Assembly (NCBI GenBank): GCA_937951615.1
Contig: CALFBH010000010.1
Coordinates: 1 to 64,000 of the forward strand
Direction: 5' to 3'
Length of the DNA stretch: 64,000 nucleotides
From: an uncultured Saprospiraceae bacterium
GTDB taxonomy: Bacteria > Bacteroidota > Bacteroidia > Chitinophagales > Saprospiraceae
Part shown: positions 54,878 to 63,614 of the stretch, piece after piece
How positions within the stretch are numbered: the stretch's first letter is position 1
Layout: the number at the start of each line of letters is the position of its first letter
The notes under the pieces: generated by a model
Seen by the model: the letters and a program-made list of their open reading frames with translations, nothing else
Databases searched by the model: none
What the model was told of the DNA's origin: nothing
Made by a program: the position numbers and the translations under genes

Positions 54878-56209
54878 TTAATAGTATAAGACCCGTTTAT
54901 CGTCGTTTTCTGAAAATCGTATCCATCTGCCTTTGCTAGAATTTTCTTCCTTCCCTGTCCCGATTTTCAGTTCTCCATGCAAGCTGAACATTCTAACCAA
55001 TGTACCCAATTGTGCCAAATCATTGAGACAATAAATACGGTCATTATACAAACCTATGTTTTTTGCGGTTTCCTTGTTTTGTTTATTCGTTATTATAGTG
55101 ATTACTTTGTTGTTGGTTTGAATGTCCTCACATTCGTCGTCTCCATGTTGGCGAACGGCATGTAAAGCAATAGCTACACAATGCGTGCTGTCTAGTAATA
55201 CTGTAGTGATTGGCACGTCTTTATTTGAATTTTCTGCTTTAATTTCAAGCGTTATCGTTTTGCCTGGCGGAGTATCTTCCATGATTTTGAGTACATCATA
55301 AATCTCCCTTACTGCCTTTCCATCAATACTTACCACAGGTTTTCCCTTAAGCTGACTGCCATTTTTTGCTGCTGGAGTATTGTCTATAATTTTGTCTATC
55401 ATGACTGCTCCGCCAGACATATTTTGCGAAAACTGAATCCCTAAAAATGCACGTTGCAGTTTTCCTTTTTTTCGGTTAAGAACATGGTGAATGATCCTTT
55501 TAATTGCTTTACTTTGCAAAGCATAAGAAGTTGTATCTTTGGCATGCACCGAATTATTCATCCCAATGACCTGCCCTTCAACATTGTACAACACACCACC
55601 GCTATAACCACTATCTGTCAGCGCATCACTTTTGACAAAGCCCATTTTCACAATAGGCAATTTTCGATCTGTCAAGTCTATATCTTCATCCAAGAGTTTG
55701 CCATTCCCTATACTCACTTCACCGTTCCACTTCCAATACCCTGCTGCATATACTTGGGTATTTTTCTGCGGTGTAAAATCCAGTCGAACTCCACGCCAAT
55801 GCGCTTCGTCTGCTTTATTTTTAAACTTCAATATTGCCAGATCATAAAAAGTGTCTCCACCCACCAGTTCAAGTTCATAAGCCTTGTAGTCAGCATCATA
55901 GCCCACAATGCTATCGGATTTGAATATTACATGCTCGCAAGTGATGACATATTTTTCACCTTCATATTCATAAATAAAACCACTACCCAGATCATACGCT
56001 CCTGTATGATCCATCACCTCCACCAAATCCTTAATATCACCTATTCCTCTACTTCTTTTGGCGGAATTAATGAGTCCGCAATTGCCAGGTTTATAATGTG
56101 CTATAGTCAGTACATTTCTATGAATGTCAATATTCGCAGGTAATGCACATTGTGATTTTGCAGGGGACTGGAACAAGATCAACATGATAAAAAACAAGGC
56201 TATTTTCAT
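54878..56209 (-). CDS. HtrA-like trypsin-fold serine protease with PDZ domain
   Basis: 443 residues. Signal peptide ends AKSQ. The S1C catalytic triad is visible: H93 (VITCEHVI), D123 (DLAILKF) and S203 (DSGYSGGVLYN); GSGFI precedes the His as in DegP. One PDZ domain follows (about 250-345, LGIQFSQNMSGG, IIDNTPAAKNG, VVSIDGKAVREIYDVL). An extra C-terminal ~100 residues are of unknown fold. It acts in the periplasm. The start codon overlaps the stop of the anti-sigma-like gene by 4 nt (ATGA), so the two are translationally coupled. Confidence 0.92.
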   Translation of the reverse strand: MKIALFFIMLILFQSPAKSQCALPANIDIHRNVLTIAHYKPGNCGLINSAKRSRGIGDIKDLVEVMDHTGAYDLGSGFIYEYEGEKYVITCEHVIFKSDSIVGYDADYKAYELELVGGDTFYDLAILKFKNKADEAHWRGVRLDFTPQKNTQVYAAGYWKWNGEVSIGNGKLLDEDIDLTDRKLPIVKMGFVKSDALTDSGYSGGVLYNVEGQVIGMNNSVHAKDTTSYALQSKAIKRIIHHVLNRKKGKLQRAFLGIQFSQNMSGGAVMIDKIIDNTPAAKNGSQLKGKPVVSIDGKAVREIYDVLKIMEDTPPGKTITLEIKAENSNKDVPITTVLLDSTHCVAIALHAVRQHGDDECEDIQTNNKVITIITNKQNKETAKNIGLYNDRIYCLNDLAQLGTLVRMFSLHGELKIGTGKEENSSKGRWIRFSENDDKRVLYY

Positions 56210-57027
56210 AGGATGAAATATTTTTTTAAACGCTTAATTAACTGGTTATCACAGGATTGAAAATCATCTAACAATATGTCATATTGCTCTTTTGCTTTCG
56301 TTTTATTTTTATTTTTCAAATAGGAAAGTGCAAGAAAATGGTGTATTTCACAAGCCGATGCTGCTTCATTCCGGTCGATGCTTTCCAATTTTTCAATACT
56401 TTTTAGGTATTCCTTTTTATTATAAAAAACAATACTTTCACAAAAGTCCATACTGACTGAATTATACTCAAATTGGTGGCGCAGTTGTTCAAAAAGAGTG
56501 AGTACCTTTTTCCAATTTTTTTCTTTAAATGCCTGTTCTGCTTCTGTCAATTTATACGCAATGACCGTAGGTCTGCCAGATACGGATTTGAACTCAGCGA
56601 TAAGTGCTACCTGTTCGTGTTCTATCGTAGCAGCTATTTCTGCCAGATCACTATCCAACTGATTGCTAAGGTATTTCTGAAATCCGAATACACTCACCAA
56701 AAGCACACAGACTGCAGCCAGCCAGCGTCGAACCTGCCGTTGCTTGTCAATATTCTCCACGCGAGCTTGTCGCATATTATTTTGTATGATTTCAAATTGT
56801 GGATGCTGAGTTTTGTTTTCAAGTAAATTTTCTATTCTGGCTTCTTTCATGGCTGTTTCTACCGTATCGAGTCCCAAAGCACTCAACATACTTTTCTGAA
56901 ACATAAGCTCTTCCTGCAAAGCCTCATCTTTGGAGAGTGCATCCTCAAAATCATTAAGTGCTTCTCTATTCAATTCGCCTTTAATATAAGCCGCAACTAA
57001 ATCATGCTGTGTATCCGTCAACTTCAT
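56206..57027 (-). CDS. membrane anti-sigma-like protein with periplasmic TPR domain
   Basis: 273 residues. The N-terminus (LVAAYIKGELNREALNDFEDALSKDEALQEE, quoted in part) has the layout of cytoplasmic anti-sigma domains: Y-[IL]-x-G-E-L...F-E-x-x-L-x-x-D. A single membrane helix lies at 101-117. The periplasmic part has TPR-like helices (AFKEKNWKKVLTLFEQLRHQFEY, YLKNKNKTKAKEQYDILLD). The sigma factor gene is 83 bp upstream and the HtrA-like protease overlaps downstream. This fits a sigma/anti-sigma/protease unit in which the protease might act on the anti-sigma. No zinc motif (HxxxCxxC) is present. Confidence 0.8.
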   Translation of the reverse strand: MKLTDTQHDLVAAYIKGELNREALNDFEDALSKDEALQEELMFQKSMLSALGLDTVETAMKEARIENLLENKTQHPQFEIIQNNMRQARVENIDKQRQVRRWLAAVCVLLVSVFGFQKYLSNQLDSDLAEIAATIEHEQVALIAEFKSVSGRPTVIAYKLTEAEQAFKEKNWKKVLTLFEQLRHQFEYNSVSMDFCESIVFYNKKEYLKSIEKLESIDRNEAASACEIHHFLALSYLKNKNKTKAKEQYDILLDDFQSCDNQLIKRLKKYFIL

Positions 57028-57110
57028 ATTATATTACATTATAGTTGGTAATCGTCACTTCGTATTAAAAACATGTTGGAATTTTCTTGGGATAAACTCC
57101 CAAGATGCTC

Positions 57111-57722
57111 TTAAGTTAATTGTAGCTCAATATCCGGGTTTTCATTTAGCATCTTTCTCAGTTTTTGCCGAATGCGATAGAGTTTTTGTTTGGCGTACTT
57201 ATAGCTGATATTCATTCGTTGGGCAACTGCTTCTAATGACATTTTTGCATAATAAAATAACCTGACCATTTCCTGCTCTTCCTCGCTCAACTGTGCAATA
57301 CACTGGCGCATAGCGTGTACCCGTATATAATAACGGTCTTGTTCGATTTGTTCGCTATCATCTGCATCACTAATTTCATCGTAAGATTCATCAAGTAATG
57401 TTGTGTGGATAGCTTTACGATATTTGCGCAATTTATCCTTCCAGCGGCTACGGGCTATCATCATAAAGTAAGTAATAAACTTACTCCGTTCTACGTCATA
57501 TTTCTCCTGCTCTACATTCACATAAACTTCAAAAACAACATCTTGATACAATTCTTCACCTTCCTCTCGTGACCCCGAATTTATACAGACATACTTAATA
57601 ACCTGCGTGCGATATATCGAGTCCAAATACTTGTATATCTTAGCATCACCAGACATCAATCCCGCAACGATTTCTTCGGATGTATACTCCTTTCTAAACA
57701 TAAATTGATTTTTGGTAAACAC
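57111..57722 (-). CDS. sigma-70 family RNA polymerase sigma factor
   Basis: 203 residues. Region 2 lies around LYQDVVFEVYVNVEQEKYDVERSKFITYFMMIARSRWKD, quoted as KFITYFMMIARSRWKD, and region 4 around LSEEEQEMVRLFYYAKMSLEAVAQRMNISYKYAKQKLYRIRQKL, quoted as SLEAVAQRMNISYKYAKQKL. It is an ECF-type factor with an acidic linker. It heads the minus-strand operon with the anti-sigma-like and HtrA-like genes and is divergent to the CHAT protease gene, so it may control both. Confidence 0.9.
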   Translation of the reverse strand: MFTKNQFMFRKEYTSEEIVAGLMSGDAKIYKYLDSIYRTQVIKYVCINSGSREEGEELYQDVVFEVYVNVEQEKYDVERSKFITYFMMIARSRWKDKLRKYRKAIHTTLLDESYDEISDADDSEQIEQDRYYIRVHAMRQCIAQLSEEEQEMVRLFYYAKMSLEAVAQRMNISYKYAKQKLYRIRQKLRKMLNENPDIELQLT

Positions 57723-58023
57723 TTGAATGGGTTATTATCTATTTAACTCATCAAGCCTTTCACTTAATAGTTCGAGCATTTATATGATTAGTCATCATGT
57801 TTTATTAAAAAATATTTTTTTATATCTTTAAATTAGTTATTTTCATGAAACAACCAACTGTAAATCAAATAATTAAAAATTAATGCCTTGTAAGGGAAAA
57901 TATGCATAGAAATTAAATTACAATAAATGAATTATAAAAAGTAATGATTTACTGATAACTATATCCATTTTCTAACGAATATTATGATAAGAAACGTGTA
58001 CAGAATAACTGCCTAATATTTCA
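57723..58023. promoter_or_regulatory. divergent regulatory region between the sigma factor and CHAT genes
   Basis: About 300 bp, very AT-rich, no ORF. It should hold both divergent promoters. I could not place a convincing TTTG/TAnnTTTG pair; a sigma-specific promoter would be expected here and may look different. Confidence 0.45.
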
Positions 58024-61017
58024 ATGATTATGAAAACTTTTGCTTTTTGTTTTTTACTGGTGCTGACCTGTTTTGCGAATCCTATATCAGCACAAAGCGA
58101 CTCCCTCATTACCGAACTCGAAAAAACTTTACAAGCACAGATAGATACGCTGGGAGCGAAACATCTTGATATTGCGATGTATTGTGATAGCTTGGGGACA
58201 ATGTATATTGAGGCAGGTAATTTTGCTCAAGCAGATACTTTATTTACTAAAGCACTGGATATTAAAGCCAAAAAATTAAAAAAAGATCATCCTCACATTG
58301 CAAATTCTTACTATAACTTAGGAAAGGTGTATAGGTTTACAGGCAATTATGCCCAAGCTATTTTTTTTCATAAAAAAGCATTAAATATTCGACTTGGAGT
58401 ATTAGGTGAAACGCATATTGATGTATCCAATTCATATAATGACTTAGGAATTACATATTATCGAACAGGCGATTACAAAAAAGCCATTAGTTTACTTAAT
58501 CAAGCATTAAACATTAAACTTGGTATACTGGGTGAAAATCATACTTTTACAGCAAATGCTTATAATAATTTAGGCTTAGTCTATAAGGGTACCGGCGATT
58601 ACAAAAAAGGCATTAGCTTACTTAAAAAAGCATTAAATATTCGACTTGAAATATTCCATGGAAAGCACCTAGATCTAGCAGTATCTTATAATAATTTAGG
58701 AAATGCATTTTGTGAAACGGGTGATTACGAGAAAGCCATTAACTTTTATCATAAAACATTAAATATCAAACTTGATGTACTGGGTGAAAATCATCCTAAA
58801 GTAGCATTATCTTATAATAATTTAGGAAATGCCTATGTGTACATAGGCGATTACGAAAAAGGCATTAGCTTTCATCATAAAGCATTAAATATCAGGCTCG
58901 AAGTATTTGGTGAAAAGCACCCAGAGATAGCAGTATCTTATGGCAATTTAGGAGTAGTGCATGGACAAATAGGCGATTACGAAAAAGCGATTGGCTTTCA
59001 TCATAAAGCATTAAATATCAGGCTCGAAGTATTTGGTGAAAAGCATGCTAATATAGCAGAGTCTTACAATGATTTAGGAGTAGCACATGGACTAACAGGA
59101 GATTACAAAAAGGCCATTAGTTTACTTAATCAAGCATTAAATATCAGGCTCGAAGTATTTGACGAAAAGACCCCAGAGATAGCATTGAATTATAATGATT
59201 TAGGAGTAATGCATGAACTAACAGGAGATTACGAAAAAGCGATTGACTTTCATCATAAAGCATTAAATATCAGGCTCGAAGTATTTGATGGCCAACATCC
59301 CAATGTAACAAAATCTTATAATAATTTAGCTGTCACATACGAAGAAATTGATAATTACAAAACAGCTGATTCACTCTGGCACATAGCCATTCCTCAAAGT
59401 ATAGAACGACTAAAATCAACCTACTTATTTCTACCTAATGACCGCCGCATAAAATATTCAAATACGCTCACCTCAACAAATACAGACTTTTATTCATTCG
59501 CAGCTATTCATGGTACGGCATCCACTAAACAACTCGCCACAAACTTCCTCCTGAACAACAAATCTCTCGCTTTAGATTATGCGGTATCTACCAGTCAACT
59601 CATTAAGGAAATCAAGGATACTGCACTCATCAGCCAATATGAACAGCTCAACAAACTCCAAAAACAATTAGCAGATGCTGAAACACTAAGCATTGAAGAA
59701 CGTCAAGAAAAAGGCTGGAATTTATCCAAAATACAAAAGGAACAAGAAGTCTTAGCCTTCCAAATACTTCAACACCCCCAGCTCAAATCCAGGCTCAATA
59801 CCAAAATCATTGAATGGAAAGATGTTCAAAATCACCTCTTAGTCGATGAAGCTGTACTTGATTTTATTGAAGTATATGAAAAGAAAGATTCTCTATGGGC
59901 ATACTACGCTGTTGTCATTAGCAAAGACTTTTCAAGTCCACAGTTTGTTCGTATTTCAGACGAAAAAACCTTAGCCAAGCCATTAAAGACGGATGAAGAA
60001 AAACGCCCCGACTATCTATATGATAGGAAATCCAGAAAAGCTTTATATAAGGTCTTGTGGCAACCTTTGGAGCCATATTTAGAGGGTGTGAAGACCGTAC
60101 ATATTTCGCCTTCCGGCATCCTGCATCGTGTACCTTTTGAGTCCTTGCAAAATACAGATAATGAATTTTTAGCCGCTAAATATCAGTTCCATTACTACTC
60201 TGCCATACGTGATATACTCAAAGAAAAATCACAAAAAAACACTTATGAAGACATGGTACTCATGGGGCATATTCTCTACGATTTGGACCATAAAGATAAA
60301 TATGAAGCCGAGGAAAATATTGCTTTTAGAGGCGAGAACCGAAACATCCGCAATGGTATTAAACCTCTACCAGGAACATTGGAAGAAGTCATGCAAATTG
60401 ATAATATAGGCAAAGGAGTCCAGCTAAAAACTACCCTACTGATGATAGATGCCGCCTCGGAAGATACCGTACAGTATTTTGTGCGAGAATACGCGCCAAG
60501 TATTTTTCATATTGCAACGCATGGAGTATTTCTGCCGCCATTAGAAAAAGAAAACCTCGGACAGCTTACAGGTCGCGACCGCCTAAGTGCCGCCGACAAT
60601 CCCTTACAGCGTTCTGCCCTCATGTTATATGGTGCTAATGAAGCATGGACTAAAGGCAGGCGCATTTTAGGTTCGGGCGAAGACGGTATCCTCACTGCCC
60701 TCGAAGTCACGGCCTTAGATCTTCAAAATACCGAGCTAGTCGTTCTCTCCGCATGTAGCACAGGCTTAGGCAATCTCCACAACACCGAAGGCGTATTCGG
60801 CTTACAACGTGCCTTCAAATTAGCAGGTGTCAATTATGTCGTTGCCAGTCTGTGGAATATAGATGATACCGCTACTAAAGAATTGATGGTCGCATTTTAT
60901 GTTAATCTATTACAGAAAAAACAAGCTCCAGCTACTGCCCTTAGCAAGGCTAAGGACGAGCTACGAGAAGCAGGTTATGAGCCTCATGACTGGGCAGGAT
61001 TTATCCTAATAGAATAA
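58024..61017 (+). CDS. exported TPR-CHAT (caspase-like) protease
   Basis: 997 residues. Signal peptide ends NPISAQ (about 24), so it is exported. Residues about 45-460 form ten 42-residue kinesin-light-chain-like TPRs (YNNLGxxYxxxGDYEKAI...HHKALNIRLEVFGEKHP pattern); several are nearly identical at the DNA level. A helical linker leads to the C-terminal CHAT domain (about 690-997) with the catalytic pair H833 (FHIATHGVF) and C911 (LSACSTG), then FKLAGVNYVVASLWNIDD. CHAT proteases are caspase-like. The TPR part likely binds a partner or substrate. It is divergent from the sigma/anti-sigma/HtrA operon. Confidence 0.94.
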   Translation: MIMKTFAFCFLLVLTCFANPISAQSDSLITELEKTLQAQIDTLGAKHLDIAMYCDSLGTMYIEAGNFAQADTLFTKALDIKAKKLKKDHPHIANSYYNLGKVYRFTGNYAQAIFFHKKALNIRLGVLGETHIDVSNSYNDLGITYYRTGDYKKAISLLNQALNIKLGILGENHTFTANAYNNLGLVYKGTGDYKKGISLLKKALNIRLEIFHGKHLDLAVSYNNLGNAFCETGDYEKAINFYHKTLNIKLDVLGENHPKVALSYNNLGNAYVYIGDYEKGISFHHKALNIRLEVFGEKHPEIAVSYGNLGVVHGQIGDYEKAIGFHHKALNIRLEVFGEKHANIAESYNDLGVAHGLTGDYKKAISLLNQALNIRLEVFDEKTPEIALNYNDLGVMHELTGDYEKAIDFHHKALNIRLEVFDGQHPNVTKSYNNLAVTYEEIDNYKTADSLWHIAIPQSIERLKSTYLFLPNDRRIKYSNTLTSTNTDFYSFAAIHGTASTKQLATNFLLNNKSLALDYAVSTSQLIKEIKDTALISQYEQLNKLQKQLADAETLSIEERQEKGWNLSKIQKEQEVLAFQILQHPQLKSRLNTKIIEWKDVQNHLLVDEAVLDFIEVYEKKDSLWAYYAVVISKDFSSPQFVRISDEKTLAKPLKTDEEKRPDYLYDRKSRKALYKVLWQPLEPYLEGVKTVHISPSGILHRVPFESLQNTDNEFLAAKYQFHYYSAIRDILKEKSQKNTYEDMVLMGHILYDLDHKDKYEAEENIAFRGENRNIRNGIKPLPGTLEEVMQIDNIGKGVQLKTTLLMIDAASEDTVQYFVREYAPSIFHIATHGVFLPPLEKENLGQLTGRDRLSAADNPLQRSALMLYGANEAWTKGRRILGSGEDGILTALEVTALDLQNTELVVLSACSTGLGNLHNTEGVFGLQRAFKLAGVNYVVASLWNIDDTATKELMVAFYVNLLQKKQAPATALSKAKDELREAGYEPHDWAGFILIE

Positions 61018-61075
61018 GCCAAGCGTGCAAAAAACGAGAATAGATATATCGCGCCTTATTCTGAACAAAGTTTGC

Positions 61076-62731
61076 TCAGTGAACTACAATTCTCACAGTC
61101 GCGTAGCCTCCTATATTATATGCCGTCAAATGCACAACATAAACGCCTTTTGGCAAGCCGCCGAAGGGCAGATTGATTTGATGCAGTCCTTTATTTGCCT
61201 TGACGGTCGTTCTTTGCCCCACCTGCTGACCAAGTGTGTTATAGACCTCAACGGCGAGGTGTGTACGGGCATTGAGTTTAAACTGAATATTGACTTTATC
61301 TGTGGTTGGATTGGGATGGACTTCGCTAATGCTGATGGGTCTGAGTATTTCTACAACTTCTATGAGTCCGTAATGTTCTTGCAATTTCAGCAGGCTATTA
61401 TAGAGATTGAGTCGTCCGCCTGTGACGCTTCTGTTTTCTAAATCACTAATCGGATCCGGACCATTTAAGATAAAATCTTTGACCAGTAGAGCTGTTTGTT
61501 CTGGACTTTGTTTTGCTTCCTGCATAAAATCTGTCACAGGAGCGGCATAAAGTAAAGCCACCGCACCTGTTACATGAGGCGAAGCAGCCGAGGTACCGCC
61601 AAAATCGCTATAATCTCCTGAATTATCAATCGTAAATGTACCTGCGCCCGGCGCACCGAGGTCTATATGGCTTGCACCATAAGCAGCTCCAAAGGCTTTG
61701 TTGTCTGTATTCGTCGTATTGGTCACGCTAATGAGGAAATCGCTTCCACAGGTCGTCGGTAAATCGCCTTCTATATCCACATCGACCTCTGCATTGGCAG
61801 TAGCGGCTACACTGATGATGCCTTCTTGTCCCAACTGATTATACATTTCGCACCATAAAGGATGGTCTGTCGGATTGCCATTATTGATACCCAAAGAGGC
61901 ATTGGTGGCTACAATAAATGCACCTTCTGCACCATTGGTGTCGTTATACTTTTTTCGCATTTGCAATACATAATCATAAGCAGCAATAATATCCGCAACC
62001 ATCTGGTTAGCAGCAATATTCATGAGTTTGATGTTCCAATTTACACCGCTGACTCCAATGCCATTATTGCCTTTTGCACCTATAATACCTGCTACGGGTG
62101 TGCCGTGCCAATGCCCAGCTGCTCCATTGCTTATATCTTTGTTGTCCTCATTAAAATTCCAGCCGTAATAGTCGTCTATGTAGCCATTATTATCATCGTC
62201 TATATTATTATCAGGGATTTCTTGTGCGTTTGTCCAGATATTGCCCGCTAAGTCGGGATGCTGTAAATTGACACCGCCGTCGAGAACAGCTACCACGATT
62301 TCATCTCCGGTAATTGTTGTACCTCCTGTGGTGATGTCCCAGGCTTCTGGTGCATCTATGTCTGCATCGAATGTGCCTGATGCACCGTTATTTGCGTACT
62401 GCCATTGTTCAGAAAATAAAGCATCATCAGGTACAGCACGATAACTCAATGGCGCATTAAATTGTGCATATTTGACTGCCGGATGTTTTTGGATGGCTGC
62501 GAGTAAATCCTGTGGATCTATTCGAGCAGGGTCAAATTCCAATAAACTTATATTGAGTGTTTTTGAGAGTTGTTTTTTAAAATGGAGCTGGGTGTTTTTT
62601 TCTTTGAAGTACTGGTGCGCTTCTATAATACTTGTTACTTTTTCGTCCTGATGGAGTTGGAGGATGAGTTGGTTTTGGGCAGTGGCAGTCGTCAACACAA
62701 AGCTGACTAATAGTAGTAATATTGCTTTCAT
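61076..62731 (-). CDS. S8 family peptidase with T9SS sorting domain, copy B
   Basis: 551 residues; about 90% or more identical by eye to the peptidase at 51790-53454, at both protein and DNA level over most of the gene. Triad D151 (VAVLDGG), H209 and S381 (GGTSAASPHVTG). Pro-domain and type A sorting domain are conserved. The signal peptide (MKAILLLLVSFVLTTATAQ) differs from copy A (MIMKTTLLFILSCFCFTTATAQ), so divergence or recombination starts there. It converges with the CHAT gene (stops 58 bp apart). Confidence 0.94.
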   Translation of the reverse strand: MKAILLLLVSFVLTTATAQNQLILQLHQDEKVTSIIEAHQYFKEKNTQLHFKKQLSKTLNISLLEFDPARIDPQDLLAAIQKHPAVKYAQFNAPLSYRAVPDDALFSEQWQYANNGASGTFDADIDAPEAWDITTGGTTITGDEIVVAVLDGGVNLQHPDLAGNIWTNAQEIPDNNIDDDNNGYIDDYYGWNFNEDNKDISNGAAGHWHGTPVAGIIGAKGNNGIGVSGVNWNIKLMNIAANQMVADIIAAYDYVLQMRKKYNDTNGAEGAFIVATNASLGINNGNPTDHPLWCEMYNQLGQEGIISVAATANAEVDVDIEGDLPTTCGSDFLISVTNTTNTDNKAFGAAYGASHIDLGAPGAGTFTIDNSGDYSDFGGTSAASPHVTGAVALLYAAPVTDFMQEAKQSPEQTALLVKDFILNGPDPISDLENRSVTGGRLNLYNSLLKLQEHYGLIEVVEILRPISISEVHPNPTTDKVNIQFKLNARTHLAVEVYNTLGQQVGQRTTVKANKGLHQINLPFGGLPKGVYVVHLTAYNIGGYATVRIVVH

Positions 62732-62864
62732 AGTTTAATAATTTTGTTTTCATTGTTTTTCGGTTTTCAAGATAGGGGTATTGTTTTTTAAAAGCAAATA
62801 TGTCGGTAGGGAGCATAAAGTAGATTTATTTTCATAGCAATCTGCCGGAAAAAGTCTTGTGAAT

Positions 62865-62904
62865 AGGAACAGCCGAAGAATACTATCGTTCTTCGGCTGT
62901 TCCT
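62865..62904 (-). terminator. hairpin, terminator of the second variable lipoprotein
   Basis: A perfect 16-bp stem (62865-62880 with 62889-62904) and an 8-nt loop. It lies between the lipoprotein stop (62973) and the subtilase start. The T-run is weak, so a processing site is also possible. Confidence 0.65.
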
Positions 62905-62972
62905 GTTTACGAATTTCTTCTATTTTTTATAGACTTTAACAGGGTGCAAGACCTGGAAAGCTTAATTAGTCA

Positions 62973-63530
62973 TTAGCAAGGACGTACAAAGGTTTGGCTA
63001 TCTGATACATACATAAAAGTTCCATTTTCATTAAAACATAACCAATAGCAAATATAATTACACCAACCCCCATTATATTGGCTTAAGAAGCTACAAGCCC
63101 CCCAACGACAGTTTACTGAACGAGCATTTAAATTTGGCGAATAATATTTCAAAGTGGTTAATTGACTTTTTGTCAGGTAGTTACCTAAATTAATATCGCT
63201 CAAATGCTGCCCATAGCTCATATCTTCCCAAATTGCTTCAAAGGTATTTTCATCGGCAAGAAATGATGCTATTCTGAAGTTTTCCGCCAACTTCGATGAT
63301 GTCGCCTGGCTCATACTCTGTATATATGCAAATATGTCTTCCTCATTTTCATCAATCCCTTTGGGTAATACATATTTTTTTGTCCCATCAGAATTAAAAG
63401 TTGTTTGCTCTTGGTATTGATCAATATTTGACGATACCACTTCTGTTTGCTCACAGGAAGTCAAAAAGACCGAGACGGTGAGTATCGCCAATAGGCTAAA
63501 AAGCCCGAATTTAATTTTTAAATTTTTCAT
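62973..63530 (-). CDS. variable lipoprotein with cysteine-rich end, partner of subtilase copy B
   Basis: 185 residues. Signal MKNLKIKFGLFSLLAILTVS...LTSCEQT is almost the same as that of the lipoprotein at 53523-54467. The mature part is different: a helical middle (LPKGIDENEEDIFAYIQSM, SKLAENFRIASFLADENTFEAIWEDM) and a C-terminal segment with six cysteines in the last 50 residues (NCRWGACSFL, WCNYICYWLC, VRPC). The spacing resembles a small disulfide-bonded secreted peptide. Possible substrate or partner of the adjacent subtilase; function unknown. Confidence 0.75.
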   Translation of the reverse strand: MKNLKIKFGLFSLLAILTVSVFLTSCEQTEVVSSNIDQYQEQTTFNSDGTKKYVLPKGIDENEEDIFAYIQSMSQATSSKLAENFRIASFLADENTFEAIWEDMSYGQHLSDINLGNYLTKSQLTTLKYYSPNLNARSVNCRWGACSFLSQYNGGWCNYICYWLCFNENGTFMYVSDSQTFVRPC

Positions 63531-63562
63531 AATAAATGTTTTAAGTTTGTTTAAAAAATTAG

Positions 63563-63602
63563 AACCAGAGCAAGCAGATAAATATCTCTGATTGCTCTGG
63601 TT
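63563..63602 (-). terminator. terminator of the partial gene at the window end
   Basis: AACCAGAGCAA (63563-63573) pairs with TTGCTCTGGTT (63592-63602), with further AGATA/TATCT pairing inside the loop. Confidence 0.75.
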
Positions 63603-63614
63603 GATAGTTTTTAT

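Noticed and set aside
58024..61017. type III-E CRISPR (Craspase) or bacterial gasdermin system around the CHAT protease
   Set aside because: No Cas genes, repeats or gasdermin-like protein are nearby, and the CHAT protein carries a signal peptide, which is unlike the cytoplasmic CRISPR-linked proteases.
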